Below, piece after piece: positions 55,929-64,000 of a stretch of 64,000 nt of DNA (position 1 is the first letter of the stretch; every line of letters starts with the position of its first letter). The translations under genes and the position numbers were made by a program. This DNA is from Alishewanella aestuarii B11 (GTDB taxonomy: Bacteria > Pseudomonadota > Gammaproteobacteria > Enterobacterales > Alteromonadaceae): NCBI RefSeq assembly GCF_000280055.1, contig NZ_ALAB01000039.1, positions 62,001-126,000 on the forward strand, given 5' to 3'. The notes under the pieces are model-generated. The model saw nothing but the letters and a program-made list of their open reading frames with translations, did no database searches and was not told the origin of the DNA.

Positions 55929-56474
55929 ATGTTACTTAACGCCGGACAATGTCAGCTACTAGTGATCGATTTACAAACCAAACTGGCACCCGCTATAGAT
56001 TTGACTGATGAAGTGGAACGCGCAGCGATTTGGTTGTTACAGGTCGCCGGTTTATGTCAGGTGCCGGTACTGGCTACTGAGCATTACCCCAAAGGCTTGG
56101 GACACAGCTTACCTTCGGTACTGGAATGGCTGACGCCCGATGCGGTGCTGGAGAAAATCCATTTTAGTGCCTGTCGCGAAGCCCATATTCAGCAGCGCCT
56201 GGCAGAGAGTGGTCGCCGTCAGGTGGTGGTAATAGGCACTGAGACCCATGTTTGTGTGCTGCAAACTGTTATGGATTTGCTGACGGCGGGCTATCAGGTA
56301 TTTGTGGTGACGGATGCGGTAGGCTCCCGTACGGCTGAAAACAAGCAACTGGGGTTAAACCGGATGCAGCAAGCGGGAGCAGTGCTGGTCAGTCGTGAAA
56401 TGGTAGCCTTTGAATGGCTGGAGCGGGCCGGCACCAAGTTATTCCGGCAAATTAGTAAAGGCTGGATCCGCTAA
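55929..56474 (+). CDS. Isochorismatase-family cysteine hydrolase
   Basis: 181-aa hydrolase of the YcaC-like group. Catalytic Asp in CQLLVIDLQTKLAPAI, Lys in DAVLEKIHFSACREA and the nucleophilic Cys in VVVIGTETHVCVLQTVMDLL, followed by YQVFVVTDAVGSRTAENK. Family members hydrolyse isochorismate, nicotinamide or related amides; the substrate is not assigned. A good AGGAG site precedes the ATG. Confidence 0.88.
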   Translation: MLLNAGQCQLLVIDLQTKLAPAIDLTDEVERAAIWLLQVAGLCQVPVLATEHYPKGLGHSLPSVLEWLTPDAVLEKIHFSACREAHIQQRLAESGRRQVVVIGTETHVCVLQTVMDLLTAGYQVFVVTDAVGSRTAENKQLGLNRMQQAGAVLVSREMVAFEWLERAGTKLFRQISKGWIR

Positions 56475-56500
56475 CAGCGACACTAACAGCGAAACCAAAG

Positions 56501-56536
56501 GTATCTGACCCCGAACCAGGGTTCGGGGTCAGATAC
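56501..56536. repeat. Perfect 17-bp palindrome, REP-like and possible bidirectional terminator
   Basis: GTATCTGACCCCGAACC (56501-56517) and its exact complement (56520-56536) with a 2-nt loop. It sits in the 68-bp gap between two convergent genes, so it may end both transcripts. No T-run follows. The core is shared with the palindrome at 55397-55433. Confidence 0.8.
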
Positions 56537-56542
56537 GCCAAG

Positions 56543-57322
56543 TTATTCACCGAAAATCAGCTCCAGAACCAGCGCCAAGCGCACTGCTGCCTGCTGCAAG
56601 CGGGTTAGCAGCACCCCTTGGTATTGTTCCAGATAGGCATCGTCAATCAACATGCCGGGGCGGTAATGTTGATAAATATCATAGGTAATGGCCGCCGACT
56701 CATTGGCCCAATCGAGTACCTCGCCCTGTTGCCAGCTGGCGCGCTGCTCAGCGGTAATTTGTTCAAATAACTGCTCCTGCAGCAGAAAATCTTCGTCATA
56801 GCCAAGCTTATGCAGCATATTGCTATCCCAGACGCCATGCAGATTGGTTGGCAGTTCATGGCTGTAGAAATAGACTGCAGTGCGGTTGCCGCCAAGGTCA
56901 TCAGCATAGCTGACATGCAATGGCTGATGCAGATCACCCAGGTGGTGGGCTAAAAAAAGCAGTGCTTGCCAGTCGCTGCTATCGGCGCTCAGGCGCTGCT
57001 GCATCATGCTAATCGCCGATAAAATGCAGCCATGCTCCGGGCAATATTCGGCCTTCACCTGTTTTTCGCCGCGTGGCATATTGACGTAGTGGTGCGGTGC
57101 CGTCCAACGAAACTCCTCCTGACTACGCACTTCATCCGGCCAGGCACAGGCGGCACCAAACTCATGGTGCGGCGAGGCTTCAACCAGGCTGGCGACTTGC
57201 TGCTGTGCCTTAGCGGACAACAGCTGCAAGGCCATATCACACACCATGGCATGACCGGTGCGGCCAAAGCCATAGCTATAGCTACTCAGGGTTAACAATA
57301 AAACGATAAGCGCCAGGCGCAT
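56543..57322 (-). CDS. S1/P1-family secreted nuclease
   Basis: 259-aa zinc-dependent single-strand nuclease/3'-nucleotidase. A signal peptide (LALIVLLLTLSSYSYG) precedes FGRTGHAMVCDMAL. Zinc ligands match P1 nuclease: GH after the N-terminus, CAWPDE, HHYVNM, LLFLAHHLGDLHQPLHVSYA and the later LHGVWDSNML. The residue expected to be mature Trp1 is Phe. It starts 2 nt after the rlmJ stop, so it is probably co-transcribed with it. Confidence 0.9.
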   Translation of the reverse strand: MRLALIVLLLTLSSYSYGFGRTGHAMVCDMALQLLSAKAQQQVASLVEASPHHEFGAACAWPDEVRSQEEFRWTAPHHYVNMPRGEKQVKAEYCPEHGCILSAISMMQQRLSADSSDWQALLFLAHHLGDLHQPLHVSYADDLGGNRTAVYFYSHELPTNLHGVWDSNMLHKLGYDEDFLLQEQLFEQITAEQRASWQQGEVLDWANESAAITYDIYQHYRPGMLIDDAYLEQYQGVLLTRLQQAAVRLALVLELIFGE

Positions 57323-57324
57323 GG

Positions 57325-58164
57325 TTATTCTCCAACAAGTTGCATAATCTGATAATGACTGGCTGGGTTGCCCAGCTGTTGCTGCACTTCGGAAAGTGCC
57401 GGCGCCAGGCTTTGCGCCAGGGTATAGGGCGGATTAATCACCAGCATACCGCTACCGGTCATACCATGGCCTGGGCTGTCGGCATGCAGGTTAAATTCAA
57501 TCCGCAGCTGATTCTTAATGCCGGTGGCGACAATGGCCGCGATAAACTGTTCAATACTATGGCGCTCAATCACCGGATACCAGATAGCATAGGTTGCTTG
57601 TGGGAAGCGTTTATAGGCTTCCTGCAGGCCTTTAATCAGATCCTGATATTCGGTTTTCAGCTCATACGGCGGGTCAATTAATACCAGGCCGCGTTTAACT
57701 AAAGGTGGCAGCATCGCCTTAATACCGGCGAAGGCATCAATATTCTCAATCCGTGTTAAACGGCGCTGTAAAAACTGGCTTTGCAGCAGCGGAAAATCAC
57801 TTGGATGCAGCTCGGTGGCCTGCAGCTGATCGCCGGCGCGCAGCAGCATGGCGGCAATCTTAGGTGAACCGGGATAGAAATTCAGTTCGCCATCCGGGTT
57901 TAACTGCTTTACGACATCCAGATATTTGCCAAGTAATGGGCTTTGCGGCTGATAGTGCCACAGCTTGCCGATACCCTCAGTATATTCGGCAGTTTTCTGC
58001 GCCTGGCTGCTTTGCAAGCTGTACAGGCCGGCACCGGCATGGGTGTCGTGATAGCACAGCGGTTTATCTTTTTGCAGCAGGTAATCCAGAATGGCAACTT
58101 CGGTCAGATGTTTTAACACATCGGCATGATTGCCGGCGTGAAAACTGTGGCGGTAACTGAGCAT
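57325..58164 (-). CDS. rlmJ: 23S rRNA (adenine(2030)-N6)-methyltransferase RlmJ
   Basis: 279-aa enzyme. It begins MLSYRHSFHAGNHADVLKHL, typical of RlmJ, then YHDTHAGAGLYSLQSS, FYPGSPKIAAMLLRAGDQL, and the catalytic DPPY motif in GLVLIDPPYELKTEYQDLI. RlmJ lets cells use extracellular DNA as nutrient in E. coli (orfJ/yhiR phenotype), which is of interest beside a secreted nuclease. Length is standard. Confidence 0.94.
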   Translation of the reverse strand: MLSYRHSFHAGNHADVLKHLTEVAILDYLLQKDKPLCYHDTHAGAGLYSLQSSQAQKTAEYTEGIGKLWHYQPQSPLLGKYLDVVKQLNPDGELNFYPGSPKIAAMLLRAGDQLQATELHPSDFPLLQSQFLQRRLTRIENIDAFAGIKAMLPPLVKRGLVLIDPPYELKTEYQDLIKGLQEAYKRFPQATYAIWYPVIERHSIEQFIAAIVATGIKNQLRIEFNLHADSPGHGMTGSGMLVINPPYTLAQSLAPALSEVQQQLGNPASHYQIMQLVGE

Positions 58165-58271
58165 GCATTAACCTTAGAACGGGTTCAGGCTGGCAAGGAT
58201 ACTGCGTTAGCGTAAAAAAACAAGTATCATAGCCGCCGGTCTTAAGCTTAGTTAATCCGTCAGGACTCCGC

Positions 58272-59159
58272 ATGTCTGTCAGCAACAAGAAATCATCCGC
58301 CGCCAAAAGCCGCGACCCACTGCAAAAGCCCTGGCAGCGCCAGACAAAAGCGAAAGCCGCAGTTAGCCAGAGCGCTACGGTTGGGCTAAGTTCGCCAAAA
58401 GCCGCTGCTAAAGAAACGGCAAAGGCGCCGCGGCAGGAGGAAACCAAGGTATATGGCGAAAATGCCTGTCGCGAGCTATTCCGCCAGCGCCCGGAAGCGA
58501 TTATCCGGCTTTATATCAACAGCGAGTTAGCGCCCAAATTTTCGGACTTAATGAAATATCTGGCGCAGCAAAAGCGCGCCTATCATCTGGTGGATGAGAC
58601 TGAGCTGGAAAAAGTAGCCGGCAGTCAGCACCACGGTGGCATAGTGCTGCTGGTGAAGCGCAAGCCGGTCACCAGCCTGGCGCTGTATTTGCGGGAAAAG
58701 CGTAAACAGGATTGTTTACTTGCCTTAGATGGGGTCGGCAATCCGCACAATCTGGGCGCTATTACCCGTAGCTGCGCCCACTTTGGCGTAAACGGCATTA
58801 TTATGCGCGAGCCGCAGTTATTACAATCCGGTGCCGCTTTACGCACAGCTGAAGGCGGTGGTGAGTTTGTCGATGGCCTGGCATGTGATGATTTACCGCT
58901 GGCGCTTAAGCTTTGTAAAGACGCGGGCTATACGCTGATTACCACCTCCAGCCACGGCGGCAGCTCACTTTATAACACGGCCTTGCCAGCCAAAGTGGTG
59001 ATTGTATTTGGCGAGGAGATGTTTGGCGTATCGAAAAATGTGGCTAAGAGTGCCGATATTGCGCTGCAAATTCCGGGCTCGGGCAAGGTAGAGTCACTGA
59101 ATGTCAGTGTCGCGGCCAGCCTGATTTTAGGCGAGTGGTACCGGCAGCAGCAAGGCTAA
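58272..59159 (+). CDS. SpoU/TrmH-family RNA methyltransferase, YfiF-like
   Basis: 295 aa. A basic, low-complexity N-terminal tail of about 60 residues is followed by the substrate-binding domain (VYGENACRELFRQRPEAIIR; AYHLVDETELEKVAGSQHHG) and the knotted SPOUT domain (LLALDGVGNPHNLGAITRSC; VIVFGEEMFGVSKNVAKSAD; GSGKVESLNVSVAASLI). The ETKVYGENAC start of the folded part recalls E. coli YfiF. Its RNA target is not known. It converges on the DUF1653 gene with a 10-nt gap. Confidence 0.88.
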   Translation: MSVSNKKSSAAKSRDPLQKPWQRQTKAKAAVSQSATVGLSSPKAAAKETAKAPRQEETKVYGENACRELFRQRPEAIIRLYINSELAPKFSDLMKYLAQQKRAYHLVDETELEKVAGSQHHGGIVLLVKRKPVTSLALYLREKRKQDCLLALDGVGNPHNLGAITRSCAHFGVNGIIMREPQLLQSGAALRTAEGGGEFVDGLACDDLPLALKLCKDAGYTLITTSSHGGSSLYNTALPAKVVIVFGEEMFGVSKNVAKSADIALQIPGSGKVESLNVSVAASLILGEWYRQQQG

Positions 59160-59169
59160 TGCTGGCGGC

Positions 59170-59436
59170 CTAATCGGCAACTGGCAGGGTTAAACCTGCC
59201 GGCGGCTCAGTGCCGATATACTGAAAACGCGGGATCAGCTCACCGGCAATTTCAACGTTTTCGGCAAACATGGTGGCAGGGCGGGCCCAAAGGCCAAAGT
59301 CAGCATACAGTGCCCGGTAGATCGCCAGCCACTCCTCAGTTTCACTGTGCCTGGCCAGGTCCAGCAACTGATAATAAGCGCCTTTATAATGCTGATAATA
59401 ACCCGGCGCTAACGCCGGTTTAGCCTTGTTGTTCAT
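59170..59436 (-). CDS. DUF1653 family protein
   Basis: 88-aa small protein with the DUF1653 fold signature: [40 protein letters not shown] and a final RFQYIG. Members are small beta-rich proteins of unknown function. The ATG at 59436 has an AAGG site before it; another ATG four codons upstream is possible. Either start lies inside the 3' end of ruvX, so translation is coupled. Confidence 0.85.
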   Translation of the reverse strand: MNNKAKPALAPGYYQHYKGAYYQLLDLARHSETEEWLAIYRALYADFGLWARPATMFAENVEIAGELIPRFQYIGTEPPAGLTLPVAD

Positions 59437-59839
59437 ACCAGCCTTCAAAAATAATCTGCGCTGACAGGCTATCCACCTTATCCTTGCTTAAATTGCGATA
59501 ACCGCCCTCGGCAAATAAGCGGCTACGCGCATCGGCGGTGGATAAACGCTCATCATGATAAGCGATAGGTAAACCAAAGCGGCCATGTAAGCGGTTGGCA
59601 AATTTGCGGGTACGGGCGGTAAACTCCTGCTCGCTGCCGTCCATATTTAGTGGCAAGCCCACTAACAACAGCTGTGGTTGCCATTCCTGAATTAAGCGTT
59701 CAATGTGCTGCCAATCCGGGATCCCGTCTTTGGCCTTTAAAGCCGCGAGCAAGGTGGCGCTGCCAGTAAGCTCTGAGCCTACGGCCACGCCGATGCTTTT
59801 TATACCATAATCAAAACATAAAATGGTGCGGGCGGTCAT
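59420..59839 (-). CDS. ruvX: Putative Holliday junction resolvase RuvX (YqgF)
   Basis: 139-aa RNase H-fold protein implicated in pre-16S rRNA processing and Holliday junction resolution. First Asp in [20 protein letters not shown], Glu region [16 protein letters not shown], and the family block [20 protein letters not shown]. The usual place after algH (yqgE) is kept; its ATG overlaps the algH stop. Confidence 0.94.
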   Translation of the reverse strand: MTARTILCFDYGIKSIGVAVGSELTGSATLLAALKAKDGIPDWQHIERLIQEWQPQLLLVGLPLNMDGSEQEFTARTRKFANRLHGRFGLPIAYHDERLSTADARSRLFAEGGYRNLSKDKVDSLSAQIIFEGWYEQQG

Positions 59840-60396
59840 CAGGCGTGTCCTGCCTCACCGGTTAGTTGCCATGGTTGAATACCGATACTGGCAGTGGCCT
59901 TTTGCCATTTCTCGGCATGGCTGAGATCAAAAATAATCCGGTTGTCGGCCGGGATCACCAACCAGCTGTTATCGGCGATTTCCTGCTCCAACTGGCCGGC
60001 AGTCCAGCCAGCATAGCCCAGCGCCAGTAAGAACTTCTCCGGTGCCTGCTCGGTAGTCAGATCCTGCAAAATATCTTTCGAGGTGGTAACCATTAAACCA
60101 TTTTCCAGCTGTAAACTGCTGTGATAACCGGGTTTGGCGGTATGCAATACAAAGCCACGGTCATGCTGTACCGGCCCACCGGCAACCACCTTGGCCTGTG
60201 CCGCCGGACTCTTGGCATCGTAGCTGATTTCCAACTGCTCTAACAGCTCAGCCAGTGACACATTCATCGGATGATTGATCACTATGCCCATGGCGCCTTC
60301 TTCGTTATGTTCACACAGGTAAGTGACACTGCGTTTAAACATCGGATCGTCCAGTGATGGCATTGCGATTAAGAAATGATTCTGGAAACCTTGCAT
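59839..60396 (-). CDS. AlgH/YqgE family protein
   Basis: 185-aa UPF0301 protein. Starts [20 protein letters not shown], then [37 protein letters not shown] and [20 protein letters not shown]. The ATG at 60396 is chosen because AAGGAG lies six bases before it; an ATG six codons earlier (60414) precedes that site. Function is unknown; in Pseudomonas a homologue influences alginate regulation. It lies between gshB and ruvX, the common gene order. Confidence 0.93.
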   Translation of the reverse strand: MQGFQNHFLIAMPSLDDPMFKRSVTYLCEHNEEGAMGIVINHPMNVSLAELLEQLEISYDAKSPAAQAKVVAGGPVQHDRGFVLHTAKPGYHSSLQLENGLMVTTSKDILQDLTTEQAPEKFLLALGYAGWTAGQLEQEIADNSWLVIPADNRIIFDLSHAEKWQKATASIGIQPWQLTGEAGHA

Positions 60397-60434
60397 ACTG
60401 TTCTCCTTGATCAACCTGTGGTGCGACCAACTAA

Positions 60435-61394
60435 CTACGAACCTGCTGCCAGGCGACGCTCGATAGCATCAAATAACATACCGGTAATACTGATCGGGAA
60501 GGCGGCTTCGATTTCCCGGATACAGGTCGGGCTGGTGACATTAATTTCGGTCAGTTTGTCACCGATCACGTCCAGACCGACGAAGATTAAACCTTTGGCC
60601 TTTAAGGTTGGGCCTATGGCTTTGGCAACGGCCCAGTCGCTGTCTGACAGCGGACGGGCTTCGCCACGGCCGCCGGCGGCTAAATTACCGCGGGTTTCAC
60701 CCGAAGCGGGGATCCGTGCTAAGCAGTATGGCACAGGTTCGCCGTCAACCACTAAGATTCGTTTATCGCCATCGACAATTTCCGGAATATAGCGCTGCGC
60801 CATCGCATACTGACTGCCATGGGCGGTGAGCGTTTCTAAAATTACACTGACATTCGGATCTTCAGGTTTTAAGCGGAAGATCGAGGCGCCACCCATGCCA
60901 TCCAGAGGCTTTAAGATTACGTCCTGCTCTTGCTGATAGAAGGCTTTTAAGCGCTTAGGATCGCGGCTGACCAGGGTTTTTGGCGTAAACTGACTAAACC
61001 AGCTGGTATAGAGCTTTTCGTTGGCATCGCGCAGGCTTTGCGGTTTATTGACAATCAGAGTGCCGGCATCTTCGGCACGCTCCAGCATATAGGTGGCATA
61101 GATATATTCGGTATCAAAGGGCGGATCTTTGCGCATCAGAATCACGTTGAGCTCGCTCAGCGCCAGATCCTGTTCGCTACCAAAGTGATACCAGCGCTCC
61201 GGGTTGGGTTCGACGCTCAGTAAGCGCGTACGGGCGCGGGCCTGACCTTGCAGTAAATACAGATCCGCCATTTCCATATAGTGAATTTCATAGCCGCGGC
61301 GCTGCGCTTCCAGCAGCATGGCAAAGCTGGAGTCTTTTTTGATATTGATGTCCGCAATCGGGTCCATCACGATGCCAAGTTTAATTGCTGTCAT
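60435..61394 (-). CDS. gshB: Glutathione synthetase
   Basis: 319-aa ATP-grasp ligase joining gamma-glutamylcysteine and glycine. N-terminal KLGIVMDPIADINIKKDSSF, LNVILMRKDPPFDTEYIYAT, ATP-grasp loop DVILKPLDGMGGASIFRLKP, RILVVDGEPVPYCLARIPAS, GETRGNLAAGG and metal site GLDVIGDKLTEINVTSP. All motifs complete. It lies 8 nt after rsmE. Confidence 0.97.
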   Translation of the reverse strand: MTAIKLGIVMDPIADINIKKDSSFAMLLEAQRRGYEIHYMEMADLYLLQGQARARTRLLSVEPNPERWYHFGSEQDLALSELNVILMRKDPPFDTEYIYATYMLERAEDAGTLIVNKPQSLRDANEKLYTSWFSQFTPKTLVSRDPKRLKAFYQQEQDVILKPLDGMGGASIFRLKPEDPNVSVILETLTAHGSQYAMAQRYIPEIVDGDKRILVVDGEPVPYCLARIPASGETRGNLAAGGRGEARPLSDSDWAVAKAIGPTLKAKGLIFVGLDVIGDKLTEINVTSPTCIREIEAAFPISITGMLFDAIERRLAAGS

Positions 61395-61402
61395 GCTTAT
61401 CC

Positions 61403-62131
61403 TCAGGCGAGATCGCCAAATTGCAGTTGCAGGGCGCTGATCGCGGTCAGCGCTGCCGTTTCAGTGCGCAAAATTCTCGGACCCAGCGTAATACCGGTAA
61501 AACCGGCGGCCGCGGTCTGGCTGACTTCAGTATCGGTAAAGCCACCTTCCGGACCTATTACCAACTGAATATCGCTGGCCGAAGTTAGGGTCTTAATGGT
61601 GGCGGCAGCGCGCGGATCCAAGGTCAGCCGTAAAGCTTTTGTTGGGGTGGCCAGCCATTGCTGCAGACTAACCGCGGTATGCACTGTTGGCACCACACTA
61701 CGTCCGCTTTGCTCGCAGGCGCTGATCGCAATCTTTTGCCACTGCTCGGTACGTTTCGCCAAACGCTCGGCATCCAGTTTTACGCCGCAGCGCTCGGTAA
61801 ACAGCGGGGTGATTTCGGTCACGCCAAGCTCTACCGCCTTTTGAATGGCGAAATCCATCCGGTCACCACGGGAAATGCCCTGACCTAAGTGGATACGCAG
61901 CGGGGATTCGACCGGATTGTCGCTGCTGCTGTCGATAGTGACCAAAAGCTGTTTCTTACCGACTTCGCTTATGGTAGCGGTATAGTTTTTGCCATCGCCA
62001 TTAAACAATTGTAACGGCTGTCCCGCTTGCATTCGCAGCACCCGGCCAACGTGGTTGGCCGCATCGTCACTCAGGGCAAGCTTAGCGCCGGCTGGCAAGG
62101 CTGATGGCTGGTAGATTCGTATTGTTCGCAT
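61403..62131 (-). CDS. rsmE: 16S rRNA (uracil(1498)-N3)-methyltransferase RsmE
   Basis: 243-aa SPOUT methyltransferase for U1498 of 16S rRNA. N-terminal PUA-like domain (RIYQPSALPAGAKLALSDDA, ANHVGRVLRMQAGQPLQLFN), then LGQGISRGDRMDFAIQKAVE and the knot IQLVIGPEGGFTDTEV with ITLGPRILRTETAALTAISA. The start at 62131 (MRTIRIYQP) is the family start; an upstream in-frame extension is rejected. Confidence 0.95.
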   Translation of the reverse strand: MRTIRIYQPSALPAGAKLALSDDAANHVGRVLRMQAGQPLQLFNGDGKNYTATISEVGKKQLLVTIDSSSDNPVESPLRIHLGQGISRGDRMDFAIQKAVELGVTEITPLFTERCGVKLDAERLAKRTEQWQKIAISACEQSGRSVVPTVHTAVSLQQWLATPTKALRLTLDPRAAATIKTLTSASDIQLVIGPEGGFTDTEVSQTAAAGFTGITLGPRILRTETAALTAISALQLQFGDLA

Positions 62132-62212
62132 CTTGTGGTTCTGTTTAACTGAAAAAAGCCTGAGGCTAATATTACCAGTGTTTTGTCTTAACCCGGCGCT
62201 AATCGATAAAAA

Positions 62213-62230
62213 AAGGCCCCGCAGGGCCTT
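62213..62230 (-). terminator. Intrinsic terminator after the abgT-family gene
   Basis: On the minus strand AAGGCCC, loop TGCG, GGGCCTT is followed by an unbroken run of T (the A-run at about 62206-62214 on the + strand). It lies 18 nt after the transporter stop and before rsmE. Confidence 0.85.
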
Positions 62231-62248
62231 AGTCAAAACGCTTGTTGC

Positions 62249-63829
62249 TTAGCGGTTAGGAATATACTCGTATGAGGCACCTAAGCCCAGCGGAATATCC
62301 AGTGCCCAGAAGCCAAGCAGGAAGGCAGTCCAGAGTACCAGCATCGCAATAGAGTAGGGCAGCATTAACGCTACCAGAGTACCAATGCCGCTGTTCTTCA
62401 CATACTTTTGACAGAACACAACGATCAGCGGGAAGTACGGCAGCAGCGGGGTGATAATGTTGGTCGACGAGTCACCAACGCGGTAGGCTGCCTGGGTCAG
62501 ATCTGGTGAAATACCCAGTTCCATCAGCATCGGTACCATGATAGCGCCAATCAGAGCCCATTTGGCAGAAGCTGAGCCGACAACCAGGTTAACTAAACCG
62601 GATAAAAACACGATACCTACCAATGTCATTGCCAGTGGTAGTCCCATGGCTTTTAACGCATTGGCGCCTTTTAACGCCAGTAATACCCCCAGATTCGACT
62701 GGTTAAAGGCATACAGGAACAGCGCACAGAAAAACGCCATCACGATATAGTAGCCCATACCACTCATCGCATTGCTCATACCTTTGATGATATCACGGTG
62801 AGTTTGTACCGTGCCGGCGACATAGCCATAGACAATACCTGGTACCAGGAAGAACACAAAGATCAACGTTACAATCGACTTCATCAGTGGCGAGGCAGCA
62901 ACCAGCAGCGGGTTCATCCCCTCGGCAACTTGCTCAGCGGGTGCTGCCCAAGGCGTTGCGGCAGGTACAACAATACTCAGAGCCAGCAGGGCTGCCACGA
63001 CAAACATCGAAATCACCGCAGCGCGTAAGCCTTTCCGCTCTTGTGCACTTAGTGCATCCATTTTCACCATCTGTGACGTATCGCCATCAACCTTAGTGGC
63101 TTGCAGGCGCGGTTCAATCACTTTATCCGTTAAAAACCAGCCGACTAATACGATCAGGAAGGTAGATGCGGTGGTAAAGATATAGTTATTTAGCGGGTTG
63201 ATGGTAACAGTTGGATCCAGCAACTGAGCCGAAACCTGAGTCATACCGGCCAGTAACGGATCCAGGCTGGAAGGGACAAAGAACGTTGCCGAGAAACCAC
63301 CGGAAACGCCGGCAAAGGCTGCTGCTATACCGGCCAGTGGGTGACGGCCTGCAGCGTAGAAAATCACGGCACCCAGTGGGATCACCAACACATAGCCGGC
63401 ATCCACCGCCACATGGCTGAGTACACCTACGGCAATCAGTACCGGGGTTAATAACATCTTTGGTGTGACGGCCAGAATAGAACGTAAGCCGGCATTAATA
63501 AAACCGGTATATTCCGCCACACCTAAACCTAACATCGCGACCAGTACCACACCCAGCGGTGGGAAATTAACAAAGGTTGTTACGATATTGGAAGCAAACT
63601 GAGTAAGAGCAGCCCCGGATAGCAAGTTAACAATTTGCACCTGCTGTCCGCTGCGAGGGTCGATTTCGGTAAAGGTCATTCCGGAAAATAACCAGGACAG
63701 GCCCCAGACGATCACCATTAACAGTGCAAAGAGCACGGCCGGATCGGGTAATTTATTCCCGATCACCTCAATGGTATTGAGCGCACGGTTCATCCAGCCG
63801 TTATTCACGGCGGCGGTTTGTTCTGACAT
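62249..63829 (-). CDS. AbgT-family transporter
   Basis: 526-aa inner-membrane transporter of the AbgT family (p-aminobenzoyl-glutamate import in E. coli; sulfonamide efflux for some members). About ten to twelve helices, with family blocks NKLPDPAVLFALLMVIVWGL, VLSHVAVDAGYVLVIPLGAV, GVSGGFSATFFVPSSLDPLL and MLMELGISPDLTQAAYRVGD followed by SSTNIITPLLPYFPLIV. The ATG at 63829 follows AAAGGAA; an in-frame extension upstream is not supported. Direction of transport and substrate are unknown here. Confidence 0.92.
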   Translation of the reverse strand: MSEQTAAVNNGWMNRALNTIEVIGNKLPDPAVLFALLMVIVWGLSWLFSGMTFTEIDPRSGQQVQIVNLLSGAALTQFASNIVTTFVNFPPLGVVLVAMLGLGVAEYTGFINAGLRSILAVTPKMLLTPVLIAVGVLSHVAVDAGYVLVIPLGAVIFYAAGRHPLAGIAAAFAGVSGGFSATFFVPSSLDPLLAGMTQVSAQLLDPTVTINPLNNYIFTTASTFLIVLVGWFLTDKVIEPRLQATKVDGDTSQMVKMDALSAQERKGLRAAVISMFVVAALLALSIVVPAATPWAAPAEQVAEGMNPLLVAASPLMKSIVTLIFVFFLVPGIVYGYVAGTVQTHRDIIKGMSNAMSGMGYYIVMAFFCALFLYAFNQSNLGVLLALKGANALKAMGLPLAMTLVGIVFLSGLVNLVVGSASAKWALIGAIMVPMLMELGISPDLTQAAYRVGDSSTNIITPLLPYFPLIVVFCQKYVKNSGIGTLVALMLPYSIAMLVLWTAFLLGFWALDIPLGLGASYEYIPNR

Positions 63830-63964
63830 AGCAGTTCCTTTCTCTTTCTTTTTTATTGTGTGATTGCTAAACGCAATCAGACCCTGGAGGCGAAAACGCC
63901 CTAATAATACACAAAAGCGCGCTTCGGGTAAGCGGCAAATCGGTTGTGGCAGCAAATTAAAACA

Positions 63965-63990
63965 AAAAAGGAGAGTCACCTCTCCTTTTT
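63965..63990 (-). terminator. Bidirectional intrinsic terminator at the right edge
   Basis: Perfect 11-bp stem AAAAAGGAGAG (63965-63975) and CTCTCCTTTTT (63980-63990), loop TCAC, with T-runs on both strands. No + strand gene ends here, so it most likely terminates a minus-strand gene lying beyond the window. The remaining 63830-63964 holds the abgT-family leader; no clear promoter was recognised. Confidence 0.8.
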
Positions 63991-64000
63991 ACGGCATTTA

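Overview
The window is chromosomal DNA of a polarly flagellated gammaproteobacterium. Gene order and protein sequences (FlrABC regulators, FlhF/FlhG, FliA, CheYZAB, ParC/ParP, motC/motD between cheB and parC) fit the Alteromonadales, for example the Rheinheimera/Alishewanella/Arsukibacterium group. The genus is inference; no rRNA or tRNA gene is present to test it.

Layout. (1) 1-12,120 is a flagellin-glycosylation region: an AT-rich, left-truncated Maf-type glycosyltransferase on the + strand faces a minus-strand operon pseB-pseC-pseF-pseG-pseI-(ATP-grasp)-(HAD)-(methyltransferase). No pseH acetyltransferase is visible. The last cistron of this operon is wrecked. It carries a 50-bp palindromic miniature element over its start codon (8-bp duplication GTTCATTA), a complete 2,424-bp IS66-family element a few codons later (8-bp duplication TTTTTTGT), an in-frame stop, and loss of its 3' part. 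(2) 12,229-45,208 is one long + strand flagellar/chemotaxis locus: a short divergent flagellin, flrA, flrBC, fliEFGHIJ, fliKLMNOPQR-flhB, flhA-flhF-flhG-fliA, cheY-cheZ-cheA-cheB, motC-motD, parC-parP-cheW, a DUF2802-like protein and an FlhB C-terminal paralogue (FlhX). Sigma-54 type -24/-12 sites lie before flrB and before flhA. (3) 45,197-64,000 holds mostly minus-strand housekeeping and accessory genes: an MJ1255-type glycosyltransferase, tdk, a multi-spanning 'Gcr/site-specific recombinase' family protein, a MAPEG protein, a macA-macB-type efflux operon, a serine hydrolase, rlmA, an isochorismatase-like hydrolase, an S1/P1 nuclease, rlmJ, a yfiF-like methyltransferase, the rsmE-gshB-algH-ruvX-DUF1653 cluster and an AbgT transporter.

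How the parts work together. FlrA with sigma-54 switches on flrBC and flhA-fliA. FlrC would activate the later basal-body and hook genes, and FliA the latest ones. FlhF and FlhG set polar placement and number, and ParC/ParP hold the chemotaxis array at the pole. The pse enzymes would supply CMP-pseudaminic acid or a derivative, which Maf transfers to flagellin inside the cell before export.

The most notable direct observations are the IS66-like miniature element and full IS66 copy sitting side by side in one cistron, each with perfect target duplications; the pseH-less nonulosonic acid operon with an ATP-grasp/HAD/methyltransferase trio; triple acidic repeats in the CheA linker; two related 17-bp perfect palindromes near 55.4 and 56.5 kb; and a helical insertion in the MacA-like adaptor.
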